A stretch of 64,000 nucleotides of DNA from Shewanella sp. CG12_big_fil_rev_8_21_14_0_65_47_15 (GTDB lineage: Bacteria; Pseudomonadota; Gammaproteobacteria; Enterobacterales; Shewanellaceae), in the NCBI RefSeq assembly GCF_002783505.1, contig NZ_PFGL01000053.1, forward strand, positions 1 to 64,000, in the 5' to 3' direction. Shown in pieces: positions 45,724-56,448 of this stretch. Numbering within the stretch: the first letter of the stretch is position 1; each line of letters opens with the position of its first letter. The position numbers and the translations under genes are program-made. The notes under the pieces were generated by a model that worked only from the letters and a program-made list of their open reading frames with translations, did no database searches and was not told where the DNA came from.

Positions 45724-47137
45724 TGTTTGTCTCCTGCACTTGGGTAGGGGCTGAGTTTCGGGCTATGGTACGACCGATAAATTCATCTAATTGACCACTG
45801 ATGGCCATTAATCTGGCATAGGCTTGCACATAACGATAACGGGCGGCCAGTTGTTGAGTTTTAACTGCGCTGAGTTTCAGCTCGGCATCGACTCTATCTA
45901 TAGAGGTTGAAAGCCCTTGATTAAAGGCGATTTCCCGCAGGCGCAGGTTTTCGCTGGCGAGTTCGAGTGAGGTATCGAGCGCCTTCACTTCTTCTTCGGC
46001 CTGTAATAATTGGCGATAACTTTGATCCAGTAACAGACTCAAATCTTGCCGCGTTTGCGCCTTGGTATAACGGGCCTGCAAGAGTGCACTCTTGGCGGCT
46101 TCGACCTTACCACTGCGACCGTCGCGGCTGAGAATAGGCACTTTCACACCGACGCCGACCATCCAATCGGGCTCTACCTGGGAAAACAGGCTGTCGTCTT
46201 CGTAAAGCGTGTAATTACCAAAAAGGAATACTGTGGGGTGATATTTACCCTGTTCTAATGATACTAAGCCATTGGCCTGCGCTTCCTTCGCTTCGAGCAA
46301 TTTAAGCGCTGGATGTTGGCTCAGCGTCACTTGAGTCAGCTGGCCTAAAGACGGTGCGTGCGGCAAGACAAATAGAGGTGACTCAGTACCAACATCGCTT
46401 TGCTGCAACATGCGCGACAGGGCGATAACCGCCATTTCATGTTGACGGCGAGCGCTACCTAAATTGACTTTGGCATTGTCTAAGGCGACCTGCGCATTGA
46501 GGCGCTCAACCTTAGCGATTTGCCCTTCTCGCTCTAACGCTAGCGCATGATCGACATGCTTAGTTAAAGAGCCGACGAGATCGGTTTGGGTGTTCACCAG
46601 CGCCAGCGTGACATCGACGGCATAGTATCTGTCGACCAATTGGGTAAATAAATCCCGAGTGGCGAGCTGTAACTCTTGTTGCTTCTCGGCCACCATAGCC
46701 GCGTGTATACCTTGGGCTGCGGTGATCTGCCCGCCCGTGTAAATCGGCCACATGGCTTGTAAACTGGCGCGGAAGATATCTTGCTCGGTAAAAGGCGTGA
46801 CAAACATTGACCCCGGAATACTCGCCAGTGCCCCACCAAGGGCGGGTGGCAAAGTTGCGGGATCAAGGGAGGCTAAGGGATTGAGATCCCGAAGATCGAG
46901 TTCAATGGGTTTTTCGAGGTGGGTATAACTGCCATTAAGGCTCAAGGAGGGCAGATTCAAGCTCTCACCCGCCTCTTCTTCACCTTTAGCGCGATTCACT
47001 TCCTGGGATTGCGCTTGCAACTTGTCGCTCACCTTCAGCACTTGTTGCCAAGCGTCGGTAAAGCTTATGGGCTGGGCATGACCAACCAAAGGCAATGAAG
47101 ATAATAGGCACAGCCAAGCCACACGTGATAGTTTCAT
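45713..47137 (-). CDS. TolC-family outer membrane channel
   Basis: The protein is about 474 residues. The signal peptide (MKLSRVAWLCLLSSLPLVGHA) is followed by two OEP repeats of long helices and short strands (ISFTDAWQQVLKVSDKLQAQ onward; ALKLLEAKEAQANGLVSLEQ in the second). It forms the outer channel of the exporter. I start it at ATG 47137 with AGAGGTG close upstream; the longer frame to 47185 precedes the signal peptide. It heads the operon. Confidence 0.87.
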   Translation of the reverse strand: MKLSRVAWLCLLSSLPLVGHAQPISFTDAWQQVLKVSDKLQAQSQEVNRAKGEEEAGESLNLPSLSLNGSYTHLEKPIELDLRDLNPLASLDPATLPPALGGALASIPGSMFVTPFTEQDIFRASLQAMWPIYTGGQITAAQGIHAAMVAEKQQELQLATRDLFTQLVDRYYAVDVTLALVNTQTDLVGSLTKHVDHALALEREGQIAKVERLNAQVALDNAKVNLGSARRQHEMAVIALSRMLQQSDVGTESPLFVLPHAPSLGQLTQVTLSQHPALKLLEAKEAQANGLVSLEQGKYHPTVFLFGNYTLYEDDSLFSQVEPDWMVGVGVKVPILSRDGRSGKVEAAKSALLQARYTKAQTRQDLSLLLDQSYRQLLQAEEEVKALDTSLELASENLRLREIAFNQGLSTSIDRVDAELKLSAVKTQQLAARYRYVQAYARLMAISGQLDEFIGRTIARNSAPTQVQETNNAR

Positions 47138-47255
47138 TAACACCTCTAGAGTAGTTACTCTAATTTCCTTTGCGAATGATAACATTCATAGCAGGCAGCG
47201 GCTAGAACTCGCCTCCTTAAGTGTGGCGTAAAGCTTAGGCTCTAGATTCTAGATC

Positions 47256-48704
47256 TTATGCTGTACCACCCACAGTTAAGCGATCTAACTTCAAGGTCGG
47301 CTGGCCGACACCGACGGGCACACTCTGGCCATCTTTACCACACACACCGACACCTTTATCCAGAGCCATATCATTGCCGACCATGGAAATTTGCCCCATG
47401 GCTTCTGGGCCGTTGCCAATTAAGGTGGCGCCCTTAATCGCTTGAGTCACTTCACCATTTTCAATCAAATAGGCCTCAGATGCCGAGAACACAAACTTAC
47501 CCGAAGTGATATCCACTTGGCCACCGCCGAAATTAGGCGCATAAATGCCCTTCTTGACTGACTTGATGATCTCGCTTGGATCCGACTGCCCCGCCGTCAT
47601 ATAGGTGTTAGTCATACGTGGCATAGGTAAATGGGCGTAGGATTCACGGCGACCGTTACCCGTGGGGGCGACACCCATCAGGCGGGCATTCAACTTATCC
47701 TGCATATAGCCCTTTAAGATACCGTCTTCGATCAACACGGTTCTTTGGGTCGGAACACCTTCATCGTCTATGCTGAGTGAACCGCGACGATTAGGCAAAG
47801 TGCCGTCATCGACCACAGTCACTAACTTAGAGGCCACCTGCTGGCCCATTTTACCGCTGAAGGCACTGCTGCCCTTACGGTTAAAGTCGCCCTCTAAACC
47901 GTGCCCAACCGCTTCGTGGAGCAATACGCCCGGCCAACCATTACCTAACACTACTGGCATTTCACCCGCTGGCGCATCGATGGCATTGAGATTGACCTGC
48001 GCTTGGCGCACGGCTTCACGGGCAAAGGCGAAGCACATAGGTAAACCTGTGTCATCGCTTGCCATTAACACGCCGTAGTCATGACGACCACCGCCACCGG
48101 CGCCGCCACGTTCACGTTTGCCGTTTTCTTCTAAAATCACGCTGCAGTTAAAGCGTACCAACGGGCGGATATCCGCCGCTAACGTACCATCGCTCGCGGC
48201 CACAAGAATTTCTTCATGTACGCCCGCAAGGCTAACAACCACTTGGATAATGCGGCTGTCTAAGCTGCGAATATAGGCATCAGCCTCTTTCAACAGACTG
48301 ATTTTTTTAACTTCTTCCATCGCCGCTATCGGATCTAAACTATCGTACAGCGCTAAGGCTTGCTGGCGTTTAAAGGCTTGCACTTGTGTTTGTTCGCCGG
48401 CACTGGCAATACCACGGGCCGCTTCGGCTGCGGCACTCAGCGCGGCGGGAGTGATATCATCGGCATAGGCAAAACCGGTTTTTTCACCGCTGATGGCGCG
48501 TACACCCACACCGCGCTCGATATGGAAACTGCCATCTTTGATAATGCCGTCTTCCAGCACCCATGATTCATGGCGACTGCCTTGGAAATAGAGATCGGAA
48601 AAATCGATTGTGTGCTGATGTATGATGTTTAAATAGGTTTGTAGGCCATCTAACGCTAACCCGCCCTTCAATAAACTCTGCTCTACTTGTGCTAAAAATG
48701 GCAT
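47256..48704 (-). CDS. tldD: Metalloprotease TldD
   Basis: The roughly 482-residue catalytic half of the TldD/TldE protease carries the zinc motif [11 protein letters not shown] (HExxxH, about residue 265). Other conserved parts are [20 protein letters not shown] and [19 protein letters not shown]. The ATG at 48704 is preferred, with GAGAG upstream; the frame continues to a TTG at 48725. It follows the nitrilase gene on the same strand, as in many gammaproteobacteria. Its partner PmbA is at 37541-38884. Confidence 0.95.
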   Translation of the reverse strand: MPFLAQVEQSLLKGGLALDGLQTYLNIIHQHTIDFSDLYFQGSRHESWVLEDGIIKDGSFHIERGVGVRAISGEKTGFAYADDITPAALSAAAEAARGIASAGEQTQVQAFKRQQALALYDSLDPIAAMEEVKKISLLKEADAYIRSLDSRIIQVVVSLAGVHEEILVAASDGTLAADIRPLVRFNCSVILEENGKRERGGAGGGGRHDYGVLMASDDTGLPMCFAFAREAVRQAQVNLNAIDAPAGEMPVVLGNGWPGVLLHEAVGHGLEGDFNRKGSSAFSGKMGQQVASKLVTVVDDGTLPNRRGSLSIDDEGVPTQRTVLIEDGILKGYMQDKLNARLMGVAPTGNGRRESYAHLPMPRMTNTYMTAGQSDPSEIIKSVKKGIYAPNFGGGQVDITSGKFVFSASEAYLIENGEVTQAIKGATLIGNGPEAMGQISMVGNDMALDKGVGVCGKDGQSVPVGVGQPTLKLDRLTVGGTA

Positions 48705-48798
48705 CGATGCTCTCTTTGACCCCAAGGGATCTTACTATTCTGAGTGTAAATTCGCTGTACGAGTTCTGTACGTAAATCGCAGTCTAATTCGGTATGGT

Positions 48799-49629
48799 TT
48801 ATTTCAAGCTTGGCTCAAGGAAACGATTATGCTGCATAACGGGCATTTTACTACGAATGCTGTGCACTTCGGCTAAATCGATCTCAGCATGTACCCAACC
48901 TGTTCCCGTCTGGCGCTGGGCGATAATATTTCCCCAAGGACCGACGACCATGCTCTGCCCCCAGGTTTCCCGGCTACCTTCATTATGGGCTCCCCATTGG
49001 GCAGCGGCTAAAATAATGCATTGGGTTTCGATGGCCCTTGCCTGTAATAACACCTGCCAGTGGGCTTCACCCGTGACTTTAGTGAACGCCGAGGGAACAG
49101 TAATGATTTCGGCACCCGCTAGGCGCATCGCCCTAAAGAGGTCGGGAAAGCGTAAATCATAACAGACGGTCAGGCCAATTTTGCCAAAAGGTGTGTCGAT
49201 AACACTAATGTGATCGCCGGGGCAAAAGGTTTCGCTCTCGCGGTACTGCTGAGTGCCGTCGGCGACATCCACATCGAAGAGGTGCAGTTTATCGTAATGC
49301 CCTAAGGTATCACCTTTATCATCAAACAAATAACAACGGCTATACACGCGGCCATCCTCGGCCAGTGCCGGAATAGTGCCCGCGACCATAAAGACCTGAT
49401 ATTTGGCGGCCAATGCACTTAACGCCGATTTGAGCGGGCTCTGATGAGCATCGCCCGCATAGGCAAGTTGCTGACTTTCGTGGCCACCAAAAAGCAGACT
49501 GCATTCGGGCAACACCACTAAATGGGGCGTATCGACATCCCGCTTTAGGTCCTTAAGCTGCGATTCGATAAATAGCAGATTGGCGCTGACGTCGCGGCTG
49601 CTCTGACATTGCAACAGGCTGATGTGCAT
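48799..49629 (-). CDS. Carbon-nitrogen hydrolase (nitrilase/omega-amidase-like)
   Basis: The 276 residues carry the catalytic triad of the nitrilase superfamily: Glu42 in LPECSLLF, Lys114 in HYDKLHLFD, and Cys156 in GLTVCYDLRFPDLFR. It is closest to the Nit1/Nit2-type branch; some of these hydrolyse deaminated glutathione or alpha-keto acid amides. The substrate here is unproven. The start lies 77 bases inside the end of yhdP, an unusually long overlap that suggests coupled translation. Conserved between yhdP and tldD in this lineage. Confidence 0.88.
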   Translation of the reverse strand: MHISLLQCQSSRDVSANLLFIESQLKDLKRDVDTPHLVVLPECSLLFGGHESQQLAYAGDAHQSPLKSALSALAAKYQVFMVAGTIPALAEDGRVYSRCYLFDDKGDTLGHYDKLHLFDVDVADGTQQYRESETFCPGDHISVIDTPFGKIGLTVCYDLRFPDLFRAMRLAGAEIITVPSAFTKVTGEAHWQVLLQARAIETQCIILAAAQWGAHNEGSRETWGQSMVVGPWGNIIAQRQTGTGWVHAEIDLAEVHSIRSKMPVMQHNRFLEPSLK

Positions 49630-52600
49630 TGTTATCTCCCTGAAGTTGCTTAATCGGTTCTACTACTGGCTGATCCTCTGGAGTGACGGGCGTGGCGGGA
49701 ACTTCTGGTAAAGGCGTCGCTTGAGGTTGAACTAAATTTAAATCGGGCACTCTAGGCTGATCTGTGACTGGTTTTGGCTCTTCTGATCTAACCTCTTGGG
49801 GTTTTGATTCAGTTGATTTGGTTTCAGTCGGCTTAACGTTTTCTGGGTTAGTGACATCGACGTTATGGTTCTCGCCCTCGGTCGGTATCGCCGGGCGCTC
49901 AACACCAACCATAGGCAGAATCGACTCTGGAATTTCTATTTCTTTACTCTTGCGTTCCAACTCTTCGACCACAGGCTCCGCCATAGTGCCCGTCACCCTA
50001 AAACGAATTTCGGAGATCACCTCGATTACAGGCTCAAGCACTTTGGTTAGTGCGAACGCCCCTAGGCCCAATGTCCACGCACTGGTACTGAGCAGCACAA
50101 CGGTCGGCACACTCGAGGCCAACTGCGGTACAAAGCGGATATCGTAATTTAAACTTTCAGTGGTGAGATCCGTATAGCCGCGAACCTTCATATTGCCCGC
50201 AATCGCATCCATTTCTGTGTCTGTCGTTTTCACTACGCCGTTATCAATTTGCAGATTGCCGCTGAAGGAGTTGAAATACATGCCCTGTCCAAACACATCA
50301 CTGAAATCCAGCGACAATTTACGCACTAGAGAATCTAAGCTGAACAGGGAGAAAATCCGCGCGCCCTTGTCACTCACTTGAGATAAATAGCCTTTCCCTA
50401 ACTCAAATTTGACCTTACCGTTTAAACTCTCGAGGGAAAATGCATAGGGGGCACCTTGCCAAGCAAGGTCGGCATTAACCTTTAATGGCGCCTCGTTTAC
50501 GCCGGGATCAATCCCCAGCAGGTCACTCAAGTGGTTAAACTGGCGGGCATTTAAGCTCACAGATAACTCGGTTTGGTTTTGACCATTCTGCTGCTGCCAA
50601 ATACCATTCCCCTGCAAAGACACCTCGGGAGTCGTCAAAGACAACGTCTGGATACGGTAACCTGATGCCTGTGGGCCCGCCTGCAACACTAGCTTGCCAA
50701 AGGGCTTATCGAAGAAGCGAAAATCATCCACATTCACCGCCACAGGCGGTAAGTTCGTTAGGACTTGGTCCGCACCAAAATCCGCCTCGGCCTCTTTTTT
50801 AACTTCAGGGGCAAAGTAAAACTTACTCGCCACCACCTTAAGCCCTTGGGTCATCCAATTAGGGTAAAAATCGACCCAACCTTCGAACTCACTGGCACTC
50901 GCATTAAAGCGCCAACCTGTATCATTAGGTTTAGCGTGCAATACGAGCCCAGTCAGACCTTGGCCCAATAAATCAAATTTGCCGATATTAGCATCAATCC
51001 CCACAACGGCTGGGAATAAATGCTGCCGAGGATCTTCATCGGCCAAAATCTCCGAGTTTACGGGCTTAGCCTCCTCCGAAACGAAGGCGTTAATCACGGA
51101 CAACCAATTGGCTAATTTGCCACTGGTCACATCAATTTGGATATGGCCTTGCTCGGCAATACGGGCCTCATCCGCATCGAATAACCGCCCGAGCAGTAGA
51201 TCAAAATAACTAAAACGTGCACCCGCATCCGCCTCGAAACCACCCACAAACTCAGCCTGTTTGTCGAGTCTGGCCGTGAGCGTCGTGCTGTGTTGGTCAC
51301 CAGTAAACTCAGCCAAGAGTGGCCTAGGCTCATCCATAGGTTTAGCGAAAGCGCCCGGCAATGTTAACGCTGTGCCCACGAGGTCCGAATCCACTTTGGC
51401 CTCTATCTGATAGCCTTGGTCATTAAACAGCATATTGAGAGTGCCATTCCAGGTGAGTTTGCCTAGGTAGAAGTCGCTCAGAGGATTATGCAGTTCTATG
51501 GGCAAACGGCTAAGATCCCAGCGGCTCTTCAGCTTCACATTCAAGCCATAATCTTTACCCACTGGCTTAGTATCAAAACTGAGATCTAAGGGCTGCTCAA
51601 AGAGTTTTGCCTTAATGCCTTTACCCTCAACCTTCTCATTGGCAAATTGTACTGTTCCCGTCACCGCAGCAAGCGAAATACCAGGCTCGGCAATATAGAC
51701 AGGGGTATTATTAAAAGCAATTTGGCCACGGATATCTTCGGCCTCCCCTGCGTATAACGGAATGCTGATATCTAAACTGCCAGTCACGGCGCCTTGAACC
51801 TGCACCACCTTCAAGGTATCGCCCACAGTATCCGCCAGTGGCGATGCCTGTAATACCTGAGTCGCCGCACGGCCCTGGGTAGCGAGTTCCGCCTGAATTT
51901 TTAATAGGGAATGCTTGCCCAGCGCCGGAATAAACACATGGGCGCCATCGGCGACCACATCCATTAACTTGCCCCGATTGACCCAAATATCCATGCGAGC
52001 ATTCTCAAATAGCGCATCGAGGGATAAGTCAGTCACGGCGGGCCAATCGGGTTGAAATTGGTACTCGGCATTGTCTAGAGTAAATGCCGCTTGAAATACC
52101 CCGCTATTATCTTCGAAGGGAAAACGCGTTAACGCCCCCTGCCATAACACCTGCGCGTTTTGACTCTGCCCCGCCTTAATCGCACCATCGAGATATTCGG
52201 CTAGGCCGCTACCCATCGCCTTGACGGGAAAATACTTATCGGCATTGGCGGCGTTTTTCACTTGTACATTGGCGGCCAGTGACATCGACATAGCCGCACT
52301 AAAATCCAGTTTTAGGGCCGCATCGATACCTATATCTTGGTTTTCAAACTGCACCTTAGGCAGGCTAAGACTTGACTGCTCTATATCAAATAGGCCAGTT
52401 AATTGACCGACATTGAAGCTTAAAGGCGCGTTAAATTCATCGCCTAAATCCACAGTATAGGCTTGTTTGGGTAATGAAAAGATTAAGCTGTTATCCTGCC
52501 AGACTAAGTTAATATCCAATGGGCTGGTATTGGGGATCCCGTCACGCTTTAACCAATGTAGCTGCTTAATATCCGTGCTGGCGAGCCAGGGTTGTCGCTC

Positions 52601-53773
52601 ATCTTGGTATAAACGGATCGGCCCAACACTGCCCTCTGGCGAGAGATGGAACCACTGTTTGAGCGCGGCCAAATCGACACCCGGGGCGAGGGGCAGAAGA
52701 GGAAAGAGCGTCTGCACATCGAGCCGATTAATATAGCCAAATAACGCTTTATCTTGCCGTTTAAGACCGAGTTTCAGTGCCGGCCAATGCTCACCATTGG
52801 TGATAAAATCCAGATCTGAGCTAACCAGCTGCCATCCTCTAGATTCAGGTATCCAGGCAATACTGCCCGATTGGATCTCAAATTTCTGTGGTTTATCCTC
52901 CATAGACCACTGCAACCAACTTGGCTCGAACTGCACCACACCTGAGCTTATACTGCGATGGGCAAAATCAAACCACGCCTTGAGGTTCACTACCCCTTCT
53001 AAGGGTAACTTTTGTTTAGGATTGTAGGGGTTTTGCTGACGGGATGCCCATTCGCCTAAGTCTAAGGATTGGGCGGCAAGGTAAATTTGTCCGCTTAAGG
53101 TGTCCGGCGCCGCGCCGTCACCCTTAATATCCAATTGCAGGCCAAGGGACTCATTGTCGGAGGCATTATTATCGAGGTAAATCTCACCGGCACCGCGGTG
53201 GCGCTCGCCGCTATTGTGCCAATTTAAACGCCGAATATGGATAGGACGATATTCATGCTGTTGACTTAACAGCTGCACCGAGGCATTGCTTAGGGAAAAA
53301 CGGTCGAGTTGTTTTAGCAGTAACTTGTAGAGCCAGTCGATTTGCGCGGCTTCACTGGGCGCACTCGTGGAGGAGGTATCGGTTAATTTATCGATATCGA
53401 GGGCGACACTCACCCCTTCAAAATTCACATCTTCAATCCTTGGACTGCGCGCCAGTACGGATTGCCAAAAGTCGAGCTTGATTTGGACATTTTTGACTAT
53501 CACAGTAACGGGCAATTTATCCTGGGGCGGGATGATCAGATTATCGATCCTCACCGCTGGCCCAAAGGCTTGCCACTGGGCGGATAATTCCTCGACTCGC
53601 ACCTCGATTTGATATTCGCTTTTGACATAATCGACCAGCCGTTGCCGCACCCCATCAACCTGAGGCAGTAATCCGCGGATCAGGCTAACGGCGAGCGCGC
53701 ACAGTACTAAGATTACCGCTAGCAGTTGCCAGCAGAAACGGCTCAGTTTTTTAGCGGTAAAAAGCGTTGCCAC
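49553..53773 (-). CDS. yhdP: YhdP, AsmA-like bridge protein for envelope lipid transport
   Basis: The protein is 1406 residues, longer than the roughly 1266 of E. coli YhdP. One N-terminal membrane helix (FCWQLLAVILVLCALAVSLI) is followed by a very long repetitive beta-groove (DUF3971/AsmA-like). YhdP and relatives span the periplasm and move phospholipid to the outer membrane. The extra length is a Pro/Glu/Lys/Thr-rich tail (about residues 1300-1406, e.g. TETKSTESKPQEVRSEEPKP) ending in a basic stretch RRQRQSAIYR. It starts with GTG, sharing one base with the rng stop. Confidence 0.92.
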   Translation of the reverse strand: MATLFTAKKLSRFCWQLLAVILVLCALAVSLIRGLLPQVDGVRQRLVDYVKSEYQIEVRVEELSAQWQAFGPAVRIDNLIIPPQDKLPVTVIVKNVQIKLDFWQSVLARSPRIEDVNFEGVSVALDIDKLTDTSSTSAPSEAAQIDWLYKLLLKQLDRFSLSNASVQLLSQQHEYRPIHIRRLNWHNSGERHRGAGEIYLDNNASDNESLGLQLDIKGDGAAPDTLSGQIYLAAQSLDLGEWASRQQNPYNPKQKLPLEGVVNLKAWFDFAHRSISSGVVQFEPSWLQWSMEDKPQKFEIQSGSIAWIPESRGWQLVSSDLDFITNGEHWPALKLGLKRQDKALFGYINRLDVQTLFPLLPLAPGVDLAALKQWFHLSPEGSVGPIRLYQDERQPWLASTDIKQLHWLKRDGIPNTSPLDINLVWQDNSLIFSLPKQAYTVDLGDEFNAPLSFNVGQLTGLFDIEQSSLSLPKVQFENQDIGIDAALKLDFSAAMSMSLAANVQVKNAANADKYFPVKAMGSGLAEYLDGAIKAGQSQNAQVLWQGALTRFPFEDNSGVFQAAFTLDNAEYQFQPDWPAVTDLSLDALFENARMDIWVNRGKLMDVVADGAHVFIPALGKHSLLKIQAELATQGRAATQVLQASPLADTVGDTLKVVQVQGAVTGSLDISIPLYAGEAEDIRGQIAFNNTPVYIAEPGISLAAVTGTVQFANEKVEGKGIKAKLFEQPLDLSFDTKPVGKDYGLNVKLKSRWDLSRLPIELHNPLSDFYLGKLTWNGTLNMLFNDQGYQIEAKVDSDLVGTALTLPGAFAKPMDEPRPLLAEFTGDQHSTTLTARLDKQAEFVGGFEADAGARFSYFDLLLGRLFDADEARIAEQGHIQIDVTSGKLANWLSVINAFVSEEAKPVNSEILADEDPRQHLFPAVVGIDANIGKFDLLGQGLTGLVLHAKPNDTGWRFNASASEFEGWVDFYPNWMTQGLKVVASKFYFAPEVKKEAEADFGADQVLTNLPPVAVNVDDFRFFDKPFGKLVLQAGPQASGYRIQTLSLTTPEVSLQGNGIWQQQNGQNQTELSVSLNARQFNHLSDLLGIDPGVNEAPLKVNADLAWQGAPYAFSLESLNGKVKFELGKGYLSQVSDKGARIFSLFSLDSLVRKLSLDFSDVFGQGMYFNSFSGNLQIDNGVVKTTDTEMDAIAGNMKVRGYTDLTTESLNYDIRFVPQLASSVPTVVLLSTSAWTLGLGAFALTKVLEPVIEVISEIRFRVTGTMAEPVVEELERKSKEIEIPESILPMVGVERPAIPTEGENHNVDVTNPENVKPTETKSTESKPQEVRSEEPKPVTDQPRVPDLNLVQPQATPLPEVPATPVTPEDQPVVEPIKQLQGDNNAHQPVAMSEQPRRQRQSAIYRIAA

Positions 53774-55239
53774 TACATCATCACCACATCGTATTTATGC
53801 TGGGAATACATGGGCTCGTTCTGCAAACGAATGCGCTTACCTATGTAAACCTCGAGTTCGGCCACTAAATGACTCTCATCGCCACTTAAGCTGTGGTAAA
53901 CGGCGGGTGAGCAATAGAGTAAGAATTCATCGGCATCGTATGCCCGATTTAAGCGAATAATTTCACGGAAGACTTCATAGGATACAGTCTCAACCGTCTT
54001 CATGCTGCCCGTGCCTTGGCAGGCCGGACATTCGCCGCACACCACATGCTCTAAGCTCTCACGGGTGCGTTTACGGGTCATTTCGACTAGGCCTAAACCT
54101 GAAAAACCGCTCACATTGGTTTTCACCCTATCCTTGGCTAAGGCGCTATTTAAGCTATTGAGTACACGGGCCTTGTGGTCATCGCTCTGCATATCAATAA
54201 AATCGATAATGATAATGCCACCGAGGTTACGCAGGCGCAGTTGGCGCGCAATGGCTTGGGTGGCTTCAAGGTTAGTGTTAAAGATGGTTTCTTCAAGATT
54301 GCGGTGGCCGACAAAGGCGCCGGTGTTGATATCGACCGTGGTCATAGCTTCGGTTTGATCGATAATCAGATAACCACCGGATTTCAGCTCCACCTTACGC
54401 CCGAGGGCACGCTGGATTTCATTCTCGACATCATAGAGATCGAAAATAGGCGCAGGCCCCGAATAATGTTCAATCTTCTCGGCAATTTCCGGCATAAACT
54501 CTTGAGCGAAGGATTGCAACTCGGCAAAGGTGCGACGGGAATCCACTTGGATCCGGTCAAGCTCAGTGCCGACAAAGTCACGTACAATCCGCACCGGTAG
54601 CGCTAAATCTTGGTATAAGAGTGCCACGCCACGGCGCTGACGCCGCTCACTCACCTTGGACCAGACTCGACGCAAAAAGGCGGCGTCCTGGGCAAGCTCA
54701 TCCTCCCCGACACCTTCGGCGGCGGTGCGAATAATAAAACCACCGTCTTCATCCACATAGGGTAAAGTGATGTTCTTGAGGCGACTACGCTCTTCTTCAA
54801 GTTCGATACGCTGGGAAACGCCCACATGGCTAGAGCCGGGCATAAAGACTAAATAACGGGAAGGCAGGGTGATATCGGTCGTCAGGCGTGCCCCTTTAGT
54901 GCCCAGCGGATCTTTCACCACCTGCACCATAATATCTTGCCCCTGACGCACTAGCTCGGCGATATCACGGACCACGAAATGGCCCTTCTCCACATCGGCG
55001 ACGCATTCGGTATGCGGCACTATATCGGAGGCATGTAAAAAAGCGGCTTTATCTAAGCCTATATCCACAAAGGCGGCTTGCATACCGGGCAACACACGGC
55101 TGATTTTACCCTTGTAAATATTGCCGACTAACCCTCGTTTCATGCGGCGTTCAATATGCACTTCTTGCAATACACCGTGCTCGACTAGCGCCACGCGTGC
55201 CTCGGATGGGGTTACGTTGATCAGTAATTCTGAACCCAT
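53773..55239 (-). CDS. rng: Ribonuclease G
   Basis: RNase G is an endoribonuclease that trims the 16S rRNA 5' end and cuts some mRNAs. The roughly 488 residues match the E. coli enzyme. Order: S1 domain (VGNIYKGKISRVLPGMQAAF, about 35-55), catalytic core with TVDINTGAF and IDFIDMQSDDHK (metal-binding Asp residues), and the zinc-link Cys pair CGECPAC. Unlike RNase E it has no long C-terminal scaffold. I start it at ATG 55239, which fits the family start; the frame is open to 55281. Confidence 0.95.
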   Translation of the reverse strand: MGSELLINVTPSEARVALVEHGVLQEVHIERRMKRGLVGNIYKGKISRVLPGMQAAFVDIGLDKAAFLHASDIVPHTECVADVEKGHFVVRDIAELVRQGQDIMVQVVKDPLGTKGARLTTDITLPSRYLVFMPGSSHVGVSQRIELEEERSRLKNITLPYVDEDGGFIIRTAAEGVGEDELAQDAAFLRRVWSKVSERRQRRGVALLYQDLALPVRIVRDFVGTELDRIQVDSRRTFAELQSFAQEFMPEIAEKIEHYSGPAPIFDLYDVENEIQRALGRKVELKSGGYLIIDQTEAMTTVDINTGAFVGHRNLEETIFNTNLEATQAIARQLRLRNLGGIIIIDFIDMQSDDHKARVLNSLNSALAKDRVKTNVSGFSGLGLVEMTRKRTRESLEHVVCGECPACQGTGSMKTVETVSYEVFREIIRLNRAYDADEFLLYCSPAVYHSLSGDESHLVAELEVYIGKRIRLQNEPMYSQHKYDVVMM

Positions 55240-55372
55240 CTTGCGCTGTATTTTATTCGGATTTAAGCGGCTGGTATTCACGACTCACCCCATTCGGGAA
55301 ATTAAATTAATTAATCGAAACAGTAGATTCTCTAAGCATGAAAACACTTTTAGGCAACTGAAATGCTCAGGG

Positions 55373-55957
55373 TTACGCTAACCCGGCACTCGCCAACAAT
55401 TCGCGGGTTTCGACCAAAGGTAAACCTACAACGCAGGAATAACTGCCTTCAATAGATTCAACAAAACAACCCCCGAGCCCCTGAATGCCGTAACTGCCCG
55501 CCTTATCCATGGGCTCCTTCGAGGCCACATAAGCCTCGATATCCGCATCGGTTAAGGTGCAAAAACGCACTTGGGTCTCGACTAATCGCACTTGGGTGTG
55601 CTCACCGCAGGCCAAGGCAACCGCAGTCATCACTGTGTGTGTCTTACCCGATAATGCACGCAGTGCACGTTTTGCATCGGCGTCATCGATAGGCTTGCCT
55701 AAAATCTCGTTTTCAAGCACTACGATAGTATCAGAACCTAATACAGCAGGTTGTGACATACCATGACATAATTTGCGTCCAGCCTGAGCTTTTTCGGCGG
55801 CAAGACGCTGCACATAATCCTGTGGCGTTTCAGCTTCGAGGGGAGTTTCATCAATGTCGGGAGCGACTTGAGCAAAACTAAAATCGGCGCGCCCCAAACC
55901 AATATTGGCCAGCAATTCTTTACGGCGGGGAGACGTTGAAGCTAAAACTAAATTCAC
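55373..55957 (-). CDS. maf: Maf-like nucleoside triphosphate pyrophosphatase (YhdE type)
   Basis: The 194 residues show the Maf pattern: [16 protein letters not shown] (4-19), [18 protein letters not shown] (about 69-86) and the [11 protein letters not shown] loop. YhdE-type enzymes hydrolyse dTTP, UTP and modified pyrimidine nucleotides to prevent their misuse. It starts with GTG just after mreD, in the conserved mreBCD-maf-rng order. Confidence 0.93.
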   Translation of the reverse strand: MNLVLASTSPRRKELLANIGLGRADFSFAQVAPDIDETPLEAETPQDYVQRLAAEKAQAGRKLCHGMSQPAVLGSDTIVVLENEILGKPIDDADAKRALRALSGKTHTVMTAVALACGEHTQVRLVETQVRFCTLTDADIEAYVASKEPMDKAGSYGIQGLGGCFVESIEGSYSCVVGLPLVETRELLASAGLA

Positions 55958-55959
55958 CG

Positions 55960-56448
55960 TTAACGAACCTTATAATGACGTCGAACCCGACGTAAAATCC
56001 AAAAAATCCAAGGCCAAATCACTAAACCCGAAATCGCGGGTAAGAAGAGATCCGTATGAAACACGGCGCCATCCATCACAAACTCAACCCAGTAGACGAC
56101 TAAGTGATAAATACAAATCAACAGCATCACTACCAGCGACTGTTGCCACTTAGGAAAGTTTCGCAGCCGCTGACAATGCAGAATTGCAATGTAGATCACA
56201 AGCGACATGGCAAGGGAGCGCACACCTAAGGTCGCGCCAAGCAAGATATCCAACGCGAGCCCTAGCACCCAAGCCGTCAGTATGTTGTACCTGTGGGGTA
56301 AGGCAATAGACCAATAAATAATGACCATCAATAACCAATCGGGACGCCAAGCCTCCACAAGCGAAGGGAGAGGCATGATCTGGCTCAATAGCCCGATAAA
56401 TAGGGTCACCCAAACGATGAGTCGACCATTAGCGGCTTGTAAACTCAT
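55960..56448 (-). CDS. mreD: Rod shape-determining protein MreD
   Basis: The 162-residue inner membrane protein has five to six helices and the [19 protein letters not shown] segment typical of MreD. It belongs to the elongasome with MreB and MreC. Its ATG shares a base with the mreC stop. Confidence 0.93.
   Translation of the reverse strand: MSLQAANGRLIVWVTLFIGLLSQIMPLPSLVEAWRPDWLLMVIIYWSIALPHRYNILTAWVLGLALDILLGATLGVRSLAMSLVIYIAILHCQRLRNFPKWQQSLVVMLLICIYHLVVYWVEFVMDGAVFHTDLFLPAISGLVIWPWIFWILRRVRRHYKVR

Noticed and set aside
47225..47255. TCTAGATTCTAGATCTTA palindrome-like stretch between the TolC-like and tldD genes, similar to one at 33225-33240
   Set aside because: Short, AT-rich and overlapping trivial TAGATTC repeats; not enough to call a site.
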